Positions 50,896 through 59,634 of a stretch of 64,000 nt of DNA are shown here, piece by piece. The DNA lies in NCBI GenBank assembly GCA_035505655.1, contig DATJQP010000042.1:1-64000 (forward strand), read 5' to 3'. The notes under the pieces are model-generated. The model worked only from the letters and a program-made list of their open reading frames with translations, was not told the origin of the DNA and ran no database searches. The translations under genes and the position numbers were made by a program. Position 1 is the first letter of the stretch; every line of letters begins with the position of its first letter. Source of the stretch: JAGVPT01 sp035505655. GTDB lineage: Bacteria; Bacteroidota; Ignavibacteria; UBA10030; UBA8401.

Positions 50896-52608
50896 CTACT
50901 GTCCCTTTTCAATTTTCGCCCAGGTGTCTCTGAGCGTAACGGCCCTGTTAAAGATGAGCGCTCCGGCGATGGAATCTTTGTCAACGCAGAAATATCCGAG
51001 TCGCTCGAATTGGAACCGGTCTTGCGGTTTCGCGCTTGCCAGACCAGGTTCGACTTTGCAGTTCATGAGGTTCTTCAGTGAATCCGGATTGACATGCTCC
51101 TTCCAGTTGTCCCCCTCGGGATTCTCGACCCGGAAAAGCCGGTCGTAGAGGCGAACCTGAGCGTCGATTGCGTCGTGGGCCGAAACCCAATGGATTGTCC
51201 CTTTGACCTTTCTGGCGCTTTCTCCCGAACCGCTTTTTGTTCCCGGGTCGTAGGTGCAACGAACTTCGGTCACGCGACCTTCGGCATCCTTCATCACGCC
51301 GGTGCATTTGACGATATAGGCATATCGCAACCTGACCTCCGCCCCCGGCGAAAGACGGAAATACTTCTTCGGAGGATTCTCCCGGAAATCATCCTGCTCG
51401 ATGTAGAGAGTCTTCGCGAATTTGATCTTTCGCTGCCCCATCGCCGGATCTTCGGGATTGTTGATTGCATCAAGTTCTTCGACTTTTCCCTCAGGGTAAT
51501 TCTCGATGACAAGCTTCAGGGGCTGGAGGACGGCCATAACTCTCTTCGCCCTCTTGTTGAGGTCCGCACGGAGGCTATCCTCGAGCCACAGGGCGTCCGA
51601 AGTGTTCTCCCGCCGGGCGACGCCGACACGATCCGCAAAATCTCTGATCGATTCGGGCGTATACCCGCGCCTTCTCAGGCCTGAGATCGTCGGCATCCGC
51701 GGGTCATCCCACCCGTTGACATATCCCTCCTCGACGAGTTGAAGGAGCTTCCTTTTGCTCATGACGGTGTACGTCAGGTTCAGACGGGCAAACTCGATCT
51801 GTTGAGGATGGTGGAGACCGAGCTCGTCGAGGAACCAATCATACAACGGACGGTGATTCTCAAACTCGAGCGTACAGATCGAATGCGTGATCCGCTCGAT
51901 CGAATCGCTCTGACCGTGTGCCCAATCGTAAGTCGGGTAAATGCACCATGTATCGCCGGTCCGGTTATGCCGCGCGAAGACGATGCGGTACATGACCGGA
52001 TCCCGAAGATTCAGGTTGGGCGAGGCCATGTCGATTTTTGCCCTCAAGGTACGGGAACCTGTCGGAAATTCTCCATCCCTCATTCTCCTGAACAAGTCGA
52101 AGTTTTCGTCGATGGTGCGCTCGCGATAAGGACTGTTCTTCCCGGGCTCCGTGAGAGTGCCGCGATACTCCCGGATCTGATCGGCGCTGAGGTCGCAGAC
52201 GTACGCTTTTCCCTTCCTGATCAGCGTCATCGCGAATTCAAAAAGCGAATCGAAGTAATCTGAGGCGTGATAGAGCCGATCCTCCCAGTCAAATCCGAGC
52301 CACCGGACATCCTCCTTGATCGACTCGACGTACTCCTGCTCTTCTTTTGTGGGATTGGTGTCGTCGAAGCGCAGGTTACAGAGTCCACGGTAATCGCGGG
52401 CGAGGCCGAAATTCAGGCAGATCGATTTTGCATGGCCGATGTGGAGATATCCATTCGGCTCCGGGGGGAATCTCGTGTGGACTTTTCCTGCAAACCGGTT
52501 GGTCTTCAAATCCTCGTCGATCAATTCTCGAACGAAGTTCCTCCGTTCGACCGCGTTGTCGGCTCTGTTCGTCGATTCGTTGTTCTGTCGGTTGTCTGCC
52601 TTTGTCAT
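50896..52608 (-). CDS. glnS: Glutaminyl-tRNA synthetase
   Basis: 570 residues. VHTRFPPEPNGYLHIGHAKSI holds the class I HIGH motif and VMSKRKLLQLV the KMSKS equivalent. The C-terminal beta-barrel anticodon domains follow (LYIEQDDF, FRLSPGAEVRLRYAY). Its ATG overlaps the gltX stop (ATGA), placing the two related synthetases in one transcript. Presence of GlnRS implies that Gln-tRNA is charged directly. Confidence 0.95.
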   Translation of the reverse strand: MTKADNRQNNESTNRADNAVERRNFVRELIDEDLKTNRFAGKVHTRFPPEPNGYLHIGHAKSICLNFGLARDYRGLCNLRFDDTNPTKEEQEYVESIKEDVRWLGFDWEDRLYHASDYFDSLFEFAMTLIRKGKAYVCDLSADQIREYRGTLTEPGKNSPYRERTIDENFDLFRRMRDGEFPTGSRTLRAKIDMASPNLNLRDPVMYRIVFARHNRTGDTWCIYPTYDWAHGQSDSIERITHSICTLEFENHRPLYDWFLDELGLHHPQQIEFARLNLTYTVMSKRKLLQLVEEGYVNGWDDPRMPTISGLRRRGYTPESIRDFADRVGVARRENTSDALWLEDSLRADLNKRAKRVMAVLQPLKLVIENYPEGKVEELDAINNPEDPAMGQRKIKFAKTLYIEQDDFRENPPKKYFRLSPGAEVRLRYAYIVKCTGVMKDAEGRVTEVRCTYDPGTKSGSGESARKVKGTIHWVSAHDAIDAQVRLYDRLFRVENPEGDNWKEHVNPDSLKNLMNCKVEPGLASAKPQDRFQFERLGYFCVDKDSIAGALIFNRAVTLRDTWAKIEKGQ

Positions 52609-54059
52609 CGTAACCTTTCTATGGCCGCGTCAATTCTGCGCAAAGTTTCCTTTTTCCCCAGGACACTCAGGATGTCGTAAAGTCCGGGCCCGGACCCCGT
52701 GCCGGAGACAGCGAGGCGAAGTGGATGAATAAGTTCTCCGTTTCCGACGCCAAGCGCCTCTGCGGCACCGTGGAGCGCCCCCTCCAGCGCCTCTTTGTCG
52801 GTCTTCTCCAACCCCGCAAATGTTGTCGCCAACTTCTTCAGATAGCCCCCCGATTCGGGCTTCCACCTCTTTTTCACAACGTCGGAGTCATAGGTCTGGG
52901 GAGCCTCGAAGAAATAGGGACTCTTCGACTCAAATTCCTTGACGAAAGTGACCCGCTCACGCATCGCCCGAATGACGCCGAGGAGGTATGAATCTTCGAA
53001 CTTCAGGTCCTTGAACCGGGACGAGGCGAGTTGAAGCTTCAGGAGGTTGAGGAGCTCCTGTTCCGGCATTTGTCGCAGGTGTTCTGCGTTCATCCAATCA
53101 AGCTTCTCGACGTTGAAGACCGCGCCGGAGCTATTGACTCGCTCGAGTGAGAATTCCTTCGTCAAATCCTCGAGGCTGAAGATCTCTCGTTCGTCTCCGG
53201 GGTTCCATCCGAGAAGGGCGACAAAATTGACGAGGGCCTCGTTCAGGTATCCCCGAGTCCTGTAATCCTCCACCGCGACGTCTCCCTGACGTTTGCTCAG
53301 CTTCGAACGATCCGGGTTGAGAAGGAGCGGAAGGTGTGCAAATTTCGGAGGATCCCATCCGAGGTAGCCGAACAGGATGACATGCTTTGGCGTGCTCGGA
53401 AGCCATTCCTCTCCCCTGATGACGTGGCTGATCTTCATGCAGTGGTCATCGACGACGACCGCCAGATGATAGGTCGGGTAGCCGTCGGATTTTAGAATCA
53501 CCTGGTCGTCGATATTCTCGTAGGAGATCGTCACCTGACCGCGGATCAGGTCGTCGAAGGTCAACGCTCCCGCCAACGGTATCTTCATCCGGACGACATA
53601 CGGAACGCCGCTTTTGAGCAGGGCCCGAACCTCTTCCCCGGAAAGATTTCTGCAGTGCCGGTCATACGAAGTCGCTTGCTTGGCGGCGAGCTGCTTCGCT
53701 CTGAGTTCCTTCAAACGATCGGCCGAGCAGAAGCAGTAATACGCCTTCCCCTCCTCGACGAGTCGATGAGCATACTGCTGGTACAGAGTGATCCGTTGAG
53801 ACTGGATGTAAGGTCCGACATCACCCTCCCGTCCCGGCCCTTCATCGTACCGGATTCCCCCCCACTCGAGCGTCTCGATGAGGTTCTCGACCGCGCCGGG
53901 GACTTTCCGCGATTGATCGGTATCCTCGATCCTCAGAACAAACGTTCCGCCGTTTTTCCTGGCGAAGAGGTAGTTATAGAGGGCAGTCCTCAAGCCTCCG
54001 ACGTGGAGAAAACCGGTTGGACTTGGGGCGAAGCGTGTGCGAATTTCCGTCATCGGCAC
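52605..54059 (-). CDS. gltX: Glutamyl-tRNA synthetase
   Basis: 484 residues. TRFAPSPTGFLHVGGLRTALYNYLFA carries the class I HIGH-type motif and RSKLSKRQGDVAVEDY the KMSKS motif. CFCSADRLKELRAKQ covers the zinc-type or insertion region, though only some Cys are present. An ATG two codons later is an equally good start. Discriminating type because glnS is also present. It is coupled to glnS by a four-base overlap. Confidence 0.95.
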   Translation of the reverse strand: MPMTEIRTRFAPSPTGFLHVGGLRTALYNYLFARKNGGTFVLRIEDTDQSRKVPGAVENLIETLEWGGIRYDEGPGREGDVGPYIQSQRITLYQQYAHRLVEEGKAYYCFCSADRLKELRAKQLAAKQATSYDRHCRNLSGEEVRALLKSGVPYVVRMKIPLAGALTFDDLIRGQVTISYENIDDQVILKSDGYPTYHLAVVVDDHCMKISHVIRGEEWLPSTPKHVILFGYLGWDPPKFAHLPLLLNPDRSKLSKRQGDVAVEDYRTRGYLNEALVNFVALLGWNPGDEREIFSLEDLTKEFSLERVNSSGAVFNVEKLDWMNAEHLRQMPEQELLNLLKLQLASSRFKDLKFEDSYLLGVIRAMRERVTFVKEFESKSPYFFEAPQTYDSDVVKKRWKPESGGYLKKLATTFAGLEKTDKEALEGALHGAAEALGVGNGELIHPLRLAVSGTGSGPGLYDILSVLGKKETLRRIDAAIERLR

Positions 54060-54210
54060 ATTCCGAGTATATCAGGAGCAAGGGACAAAAAAAGCTCGAC
54101 CGCACAAGATGACGTGCTCTCTGCTCCCGTCATGCTGAGCCCGAACTTTCGTCAAAAAAGATACCAAACATTGGCCACGAACACAAACGAGGAGAAACCG
54201 AGAGGAGTCA

Positions 54211-55674
54211 TTATTCCTTCGATTTCACCTGTTGCATCAGGAAGGTCATCAGCCGCGAAGCGGGGACGCAAGGACTGAACGTGGTGTTGTCGCTGAGATA
54301 CGAGACGAATTTGCCTTCGCGATACAAAGACGGAGGACTCGGGCACGACTTGTTGAACGGGCTGAACACGCCATGGAGCCCTCCGTACGGACAGTTGGGG
54401 TTGAAGATACTCGTCGGAGACCCCTCAAACCCGTACTGACCCCACGCGTTGACAATAGAATGCGGATGAGTCGTGTCGGCCCACACCAGTCCGAGATAGG
54501 TCCCGTCCGAGGCAATAATGCGGCAGCCGAGGAACTGGAAGAGATCCTCGTTGAGCACGTGTCCTTCCGAAGTGTCAGGCTGGATGAACGCGGGGGGTGC
54601 AGAGGTATCGCCCGGCTCCTTCCTGGCCCGAACGGCGTACTTTTCGTAAAGGTACTTCACCATGCTCCTCGGCTCGCCGACCTGGTCGTACGCAATCCAT
54701 TCTCTTTTGTTCCCACGGCGGTCATAGCGATAGGCATTCTTGAACGGCCTGCCGTTTTCCGATCCGGCTTCCTCAAGAAGATTGTCATGCTTGTCGTAGG
54801 AGTAGTTCACCGTGTACTGGATTCTCCCGTCAGCCCCACGATCTACTTCGCTGAGGAGGTTTCCCTTCTCATCGTAACGATAGGTCGAAGATGCCCGGAG
54901 CGAACTATCGGCGCGGTACGCTCTTTGTGAAGTGAGGAAACCAAGGCTGTCGTACTCAAACTCAAGTCTGTCCGACACCCGATAGATAAGCGAATCGAGA
55001 GAATTGAAATCCCTCTGATACTTTACGAGCTCCAGGACGTTACCGTCCCCGTCGTACCTGCTGGCATACCGGTTAAGACTATTCTGCTGCTCCACGATAT
55101 TGCCCGTGGAGTCGTAGGCATACGTCTCCTTGGAATAAAGGTGGCCGTCCGAGAGGTAGCCAAGGCTCTCGACCATGTTGCCGTTTGCATCGTAGAGGTA
55201 GACGCTCTTTCTGTCGACGCTTCCGTCCGGCTTGTACGAGACCATCTGACGTTTGTTTCCCGCCGAATCGTATCGAAACACCGTCTTGGTTTTCTCATCC
55301 CCTTTTGTGTTGAGCTGCTCAATGAGATTGCCGTCGCCGTCATACCGGTAATCGATCTTCAACAGAACACTCCCGTCGTTCGTGTTGAACGTCCGCTCCT
55401 CCACTTTGTCGCCCAGGGCGTCGTACCGCACCCAGGAGATCTGAATCCCTTTCTTGTCCGGCTTCCCAAAGGCATAGGGATACTTCCAGACTGAAACGGA
55501 ATAGATCCCGGACTTCCTGATCCTCAGCCGATCCTTTTCGGACAGCCTCTCCTGCTTCGCAACTTCTTTCTTGCTCTTCTGCCAAATCCCCTCATCTGCC
55601 GAGGCTTGGAGGGAGGTGCAACAATACAGGGCAAAGGCCAAAAAAAACGGGAAAAACGGCGTTTGACGATTCAT
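54211..55674 (-). CDS. Exported YD-repeat protein with C-terminal IASDGTYLG domain
   Basis: About 487 residues from the ATG at 55674 (MNRQTPFFPFFLAFALYCCTS signal peptide). Residues 90-340 contain at least ten YD-type units (YRYDGDGNLIEQL, FRYDSAGNKRQMV, YLYDANGNMVES, TYRYDEKGNLLSE). The last 110 residues are a separate domain (CRIIASDGTYLG, SIVNAWGQYGF, SIFNPNCPYGG, YREGKFVSYLSDN) of the kind found alone in many bacteria. No RHS core or toxin domain was recognised, so it is probably a surface or periplasmic repeat protein. Upstream is a 334-base gene-free stretch. Confidence 0.8.
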   Translation of the reverse strand: MNRQTPFFPFFLAFALYCCTSLQASADEGIWQKSKKEVAKQERLSEKDRLRIRKSGIYSVSVWKYPYAFGKPDKKGIQISWVRYDALGDKVEERTFNTNDGSVLLKIDYRYDGDGNLIEQLNTKGDEKTKTVFRYDSAGNKRQMVSYKPDGSVDRKSVYLYDANGNMVESLGYLSDGHLYSKETYAYDSTGNIVEQQNSLNRYASRYDGDGNVLELVKYQRDFNSLDSLIYRVSDRLEFEYDSLGFLTSQRAYRADSSLRASSTYRYDEKGNLLSEVDRGADGRIQYTVNYSYDKHDNLLEEAGSENGRPFKNAYRYDRRGNKREWIAYDQVGEPRSMVKYLYEKYAVRARKEPGDTSAPPAFIQPDTSEGHVLNEDLFQFLGCRIIASDGTYLGLVWADTTHPHSIVNAWGQYGFEGSPTSIFNPNCPYGGLHGVFSPFNKSCPSPPSLYREGKFVSYLSDNTTFSPCVPASRLMTFLMQQVKSKE

Positions 55675-56008
55675 TAACGCAGTAGGGAGTCTCTTGGACA
55701 TAGATGGGAACGTGTACTTCGTGCCCGGCTATTCCGGGACCAGCGGTCAGAAGCCGGGACGTAAGGTACGAACCATATTGTTACTATTCAACCCAATTCT
55801 TGGCGAAGAGCCTGTGGGATCGACAGCCATCCGATGCTCTGGAGGGCTCTCATCGCCCCCTGTCCGTTCCCTCCGTTTCCGCGCACAATTTCCCCGTGAG
55901 TATGCTGGCGGAGCGATTACGTAGGGCAACCGCCCGACATTGAATTGCGTGCGAAGTGGGGTGAGGCGACTCGTTTCCGCGGAGTCGAAGATCAATTCGG
56001 GACGGGCT
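55675..56008. other. Gene-free stretch upstream of the YD-repeat gene
   Basis: 334 bases between two minus-strand genes. Open frames in it are short, have no ribosome-binding site and are arginine- and serine-rich in the manner of chance frames. It includes the hairpin at 55724-55758. No promoter with good consensus was seen. Confidence 0.5.
55724..55758 (-). other. Structured hairpin in the leader of the YD-repeat gene
   Basis: CCCGGCT (55724-55730) pairs with AGCCGGG (55752-55758). Inside it GACC (55738-55741) pairs with GGTC (55745-55748) over AGC. It lies 50-85 bases upstream of the YD-repeat ATG on the transcribed strand, has no T-tract, and matches no RNA family I know. A regulatory leader element is possible. 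Confidence 0.35.
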
Positions 56009-57226
56009 TCAGCGATCCACGGCCCTGGTAAGGCTGTAGATGTAGATGCTGTTGATGATCGGGTCGAAGTGGTGTTGCGTATGAATACGGGAGACGTGCG
56101 CCTGGGTGATCCTGGTATCCCTGGGAAGCAGTTTCGTACCGTTCCCCGTGCAGAGATCCGAGGCGAGAACCATCCCTTCCCGGAGATCCTGAACCGAGAT
56201 CTCCTCTTTCCCTTCCATCCATGAGGGCTCACGGGAGATCTGAAGATACTCACGCAGCAGCTGGGTCACGTGAGGGTCGAGAATCGTTCCCCTCGCTTTG
56301 GAGAGATGTTCGAAGAGCCCTTCGGGGCCCGGCACGTCGGCCCGGGTCGATCGCTCGAGGAAGTTAACCGCCCGAAGAATGCGCGAGCAAATATGGATCT
56401 CCTGACCCATGAGCTTGTCGGGGAAACCGGAGCCGTCATAGTTCTCAAGCTGATGACGCATCATCTTTGCGATGTGGCTGAGCTCCGGCACTCCCTGGAG
56501 AAGAACTTCGCCGAGGAGGGGGAATTCCGCGAAGCGAGTCCATTCCTCTTCCGTCAGTGCGTCGGGGTGATGCTTGAAGAGGGGATCCGGAAAGGAAATT
56601 TTCCCGATCTCATGGAGCCGCGCGACGAGTTCGAGCGAGTGCATATCGGAGTCGTCGAGGTGGAGGCGCTCCCCGATCCATCGCGACACATGGGCGGCCT
56701 TTTCCGCGTTAGAGGAGGCGTTCGGCACCCTCAGCGTAATAAGTTTTGTGAGGAGGTTGAGCGTCCCTCCAAAGTGGGTCTGAAGAATCTTGTTCGCGAC
56801 CCTCAGCTCATCGCTCTCTCGCTGGATTTCATCCTGGAGGCGATGGATGCGAAGAAGGGCGCGGACGCGGGAAAGAAGCTCGTCCTCGTGGTAGGGTTTG
56901 GAGATATACTCGTCGGCCCCTCCCTCGAGCGCCTTCACCTTCTCATCCAGCTTTGACTCGGCCGTGAGGAGCATGAACATGGTATTCCGGAGTGAATGAT
57001 GCTCCTTCACTCGTTTGCAGAGATCAAGACCATTTTCTCCAGGGAGGTAATAATCGCTGATGATGATGGCAGGAACGCTGGTCCGGGCGAGCTCAATTGC
57101 CTCTTCCGCATCCTTGGCTTCCAGGACGTCGTACTGTTGCCCTTTGCCGAGAATATACGAAGCGATCTTCAACTGCGTCGGATCGTCCTCGACAAGCAGG
57201 ATCTTTGCCTTTTCACTTACTCCCAT
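56009..57226 (-). CDS. Response regulator with degenerate HD-GYP output domain
   Basis: About 405 residues from the ATG at 57226 (MGVSEKAKILLVEDD); an ATG at 57238 is possible. The receiver domain is intact: acidic pocket EDD near 13-15, phospho-acceptor Asp58 (IIISDYYLPG), Thr89 and Lys110. A coiled linker leads to an HD-GYP-like domain from about 175. Metal and catalytic positions are changed: HE at 205-206 for HD, an EFP for THP, RHQLENYDGSGFP for RHHHExYDGSGYP, and AVNFL for the usual AD-F. Phosphodiesterase activity is doubtful. It overlaps motB1 by 14 bases and may regulate motility by protein contact or c-di-GMP binding. Confidence 0.85.
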   Translation of the reverse strand: MGVSEKAKILLVEDDPTQLKIASYILGKGQQYDVLEAKDAEEAIELARTSVPAIIISDYYLPGENGLDLCKRVKEHHSLRNTMFMLLTAESKLDEKVKALEGGADEYISKPYHEDELLSRVRALLRIHRLQDEIQRESDELRVANKILQTHFGGTLNLLTKLITLRVPNASSNAEKAAHVSRWIGERLHLDDSDMHSLELVARLHEIGKISFPDPLFKHHPDALTEEEWTRFAEFPLLGEVLLQGVPELSHIAKMMRHQLENYDGSGFPDKLMGQEIHICSRILRAVNFLERSTRADVPGPEGLFEHLSKARGTILDPHVTQLLREYLQISREPSWMEGKEEISVQDLREGMVLASDLCTGNGTKLLPRDTRITQAHVSRIHTQHHFDPIINSIYIYSLTRAVDR

Positions 57227-57995
57227 GTCGTTTCCCATCCTGCCATTCGATGATGATGCTGATTCGCCTGTTGGTGATATCAAAGGGATCCTTCGCATCT
57301 CTGAGCCTCGTGTCGGCGTAGCCGCGTACTTCGTCAATCTGGTGCTCCTTCACCCCGTTGACGACCAGGACGCGCCGGGCACTGTTTGCCCTTTCGGCGC
57401 TCAGTTCGAAATTCGTGTATCCGTCCGCCCTCGAATAGGGACGGCTATCGGTGTGCCCCTCCACGATGACTTTGTTCGGAAGTTTCCCGACCTCGGCTGC
57501 AATAATCGAGAGGACCCGGGTCGCCTCCGGTTTCAGCGTGGCGGTCCCGACGTCAAAGAAATATGCCTTGGTCGCTTCGAGTAGCTCAATTCTCATCCCT
57601 TCCTCAACCGTATCGATTTTGATCTGATCAATCAGCTTGGAGACCGACTGATCCTTCCCAAGGTTCTTGAGGATGCTCTCCGTCATCTCTTTCAGTTTTT
57701 GTTCGTCTCTCCTGAGATACTCGTCGAGAATTTGCTCCTTTCCGACAAGGTTGCTCCCCTGAAACATCCCTCCCCCCTTTGTGCTTTCGAAGAATGCTCC
57801 CGGGTCCTTGAAATAGTTTGCGACATACTGTTTCACCTGCTTGCTCTGGCCGACGATCCACAACACAATGAAAAGGGACATCATGGCCGTTACGAAATCG
57901 GCATAGGCAACCTTCCAGGCCCCACCATGATGCCCGGCATGACCCGATTTCTTCTTTACGATACGGACCGGGACTTCGTTGTCTGCGCGGTTCAT
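57213..57995 (-). CDS. motB: Flagellar stator protein MotB (first type)
   Basis: 260 residues. A basic N-terminus precedes AWKVAYADFVTAMMSLFIVLW, with Asp33 as the proton- or ion-binding residue of the stator helix. A plug-like linker is followed by the OmpA/MotB peptidoglycan-binding domain (VEGHTDSRPYSRADGY and LSAERANSARRVL). The sequence lacks the RWLLTYADLITLL pattern of the second MotB at 59635, so the two pairs are different. It overlaps the stop of motA1 in ATGA and the response regulator at its 3' end. Confidence 0.92.
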   Translation of the reverse strand: MNRADNEVPVRIVKKKSGHAGHHGGAWKVAYADFVTAMMSLFIVLWIVGQSKQVKQYVANYFKDPGAFFESTKGGGMFQGSNLVGKEQILDEYLRRDEQKLKEMTESILKNLGKDQSVSKLIDQIKIDTVEEGMRIELLEATKAYFFDVGTATLKPEATRVLSIIAAEVGKLPNKVIVEGHTDSRPYSRADGYTNFELSAERANSARRVLVVNGVKEHQIDEVRGYADTRLRDAKDPFDITNRRISIIIEWQDGKRHGSK

Positions 57996-58882
57996 GCAGC
58001 GGCCTGTTGTGGAGTTTGGGTCGCGGCGGAGCGGAGCTCCCTCACCGCGGTTTCGAGCTCGGCGAATGTCGGACGGACCTCGCTGAAGATCACCCTCCGC
58101 GCAAATTCAATGACGACGGTCGGGGCATTCCCCTTTGCAAATGCCACCACTCCGGTTTTTATGCACTCAAGGTAGCGGGCTTCGGACTGATTGAGGATCT
58201 CCATGTGCGTTGCGAGAGGCTGGACGAATCCATACGACATCAGGATGCCGAGGAACGTCCCAACAAGCGCGGCAGCGACTTTTTCACCGATCTCCTGGGG
58301 CGGACCGTCGATCGCCTGCATCGTGATGACAATACCGAGAACGGCGGCAACAATCCCAAGCCCCGGCAATGCGTCGCCGAGTTTCTGCATCAGCGTGGGA
58401 CCGACATTTGATTCCGTGTGATGAGTTTCGAGGTCGGCGTCGAGAAGGGCCTCCAGGTCGTACGGAGCAATTCCGCCTCCGAGCATAAGCTTCATCGAGT
58501 CGCACAGAAACGGAAGCGCATGATGATGGCCGACGAAAAAGGGGTTCTTCGTGAAGATGGAACTCTCCGCCGGCTTCTCGATATGGGATTCAATGTTGAT
58601 GAGTCCGTCCCGTTGTGCGATGCTAAAAAGCTCGAACTGCGTCTTCAGGAGATTGAGATACTCCTTTTTCGAGTACTGATCGCCCTTGATCAACGCTCCG
58701 AGGTTTCCGAAAACCCGGAGCAGAACCGGCAATGGCGTCCCGACAACAAGGGAGCCAACGGCCGCTCCGCCGATGATCAGAAATTCACTCCATTGGAGTA
58801 GCACCTCGGGTGGGCCGCCATGAAGCATAAATCCCCCCATGACTCCTCCAATGACTACGGCTATTCCGATAAAAATAAACAT
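57992..58882 (-). CDS. motA: Flagellar stator protein MotA (first type)
   Basis: 296 residues with four transmembrane helices. VGGVMGGFMLHGG opens the first helix, and LGDALPGLGIVAAVLGIVITMQ lies in the third. The cytoplasmic loop holds ALLDADLETHHTE. The length and HTES-type loop match the proteobacterial E. coli-like MotA group. With MotB it forms an ion-conducting stator that powers the flagellar rotor. It follows csrA by 51 bases. Confidence 0.92.
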   Translation of the reverse strand: MFIFIGIAVVIGGVMGGFMLHGGPPEVLLQWSEFLIIGGAAVGSLVVGTPLPVLLRVFGNLGALIKGDQYSKKEYLNLLKTQFELFSIAQRDGLINIESHIEKPAESSIFTKNPFFVGHHHALPFLCDSMKLMLGGGIAPYDLEALLDADLETHHTESNVGPTLMQKLGDALPGLGIVAAVLGIVITMQAIDGPPQEIGEKVAAALVGTFLGILMSYGFVQPLATHMEILNQSEARYLECIKTGVVAFAKGNAPTVVIEFARRVIFSEVRPTFAELETAVRELRSAATQTPQQAAA

Positions 58883-58933
58883 GACGTTAATCTCTTATAG
58901 ATATACTTTCGCTGTGGTTCCGGCGCTCCCGGC

Positions 58934-59206
58934 TCACGGTTTCTGAGCATTTCTTTCCGCATTCGGGAACTGCTTCTGGAGCATTTTTGCCAACTTCGTG
59001 GCGGCATCCTTCGAGCCTTTTGCTGCCTTAACGTTTGAGATATTGACTTCATCGTAGATTTCGCGCCTGAGGATTCTCACGTCTTTCGGGGCTTCAATTC
59101 CGATCTTCACTTGCCCTTCCTGGATCGAGACGATTTTCACCACCACCGAATCTCCGATCATGATGCTTTCGTCAAGCTTGCGGCTGAGCACGAGCATACG
59201 AGTCAT
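58934..59206 (-). CDS. csrA: Carbon storage regulator CsrA
   Basis: 90 residues. MLVLSRKLDESIMIGD is the conserved beta-strand opening, followed by IGIEAPKDVRILRREIYDEV, the RNA-binding strand. The protein carries an approximately 30-residue basic C-terminal extension beyond the 61-residue E. coli form. In FliW-containing bacteria this extension is where FliW binds. It overlaps fliW by four bases, so the partners are coupled. CsrA represses flagellar or other mRNAs at GGA motifs. Confidence 0.95.
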   Translation of the reverse strand: MTRMLVLSRKLDESIMIGDSVVVKIVSIQEGQVKIGIEAPKDVRILRREIYDEVNISNVKAAKGSKDAATKLAKMLQKQFPNAERNAQKP

Positions 59207-59619
59207 CCTTTCACGGATTGGTGAGTTGATGGGAACAGGGGATATTCCATCGCGAAAGAATCGCTGTCGATGATAACCTGTTTCCCGGTCCGAAGGACAT
59301 TCGAGATGACAACCGGACTCCGGAGATTGACGGTCGATCGCTCAACATCTTCCCTGATTGTAGCAACGACGAGAACAGTCGAATCCTCCTTCGCCCCGAA
59401 CTCTTTTGCATACTCCGGAATCAGGAGGCGGGGATCGATGAGCGGAAAGGAGAGTCCTTCCTCCTCAACCGAAACAAGCCAGTGAAATGGCCGGGAATCT
59501 TCGTCATTCACGAGGACGAACCTCCGGCACTCTTCGAAACCGATGATCCCTTCCGGAAACGTCAGAACGTGATCGTCGTCGAACTCGAACTCACCGAATT
59601 GATGGTTTTTCCATTTCAT
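59203..59619 (-). CDS. fliW: Flagellar assembly factor FliW
   Basis: 138 residues. FPEGIIGFEECRRFVLV is the family signature, with SFPLIDPRLLIPEYA and SPVVISNVLRTGKQVIID later in the chain. FliW binds flagellin and CsrA alternately, so it releases CsrA when flagellin accumulates. The gene overlaps csrA in ATGA. No flagellin gene is visible in this window. Confidence 0.95.
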   Translation of the reverse strand: MKWKNHQFGEFEFDDDHVLTFPEGIIGFEECRRFVLVNDEDSRPFHWLVSVEEEGLSFPLIDPRLLIPEYAKEFGAKEDSTVLVVATIREDVERSTVNLRSPVVISNVLRTGKQVIIDSDSFAMEYPLFPSTHQSVKG

Positions 59620-59634
59620 GGTTGCGGCCTCGAT

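Noticed and set aside
54211..55674. Polymorphic (Rhs) toxin
   Set aside because: No PxxxxDPxG core motif, nuclease-like tail or immunity gene adjacent.
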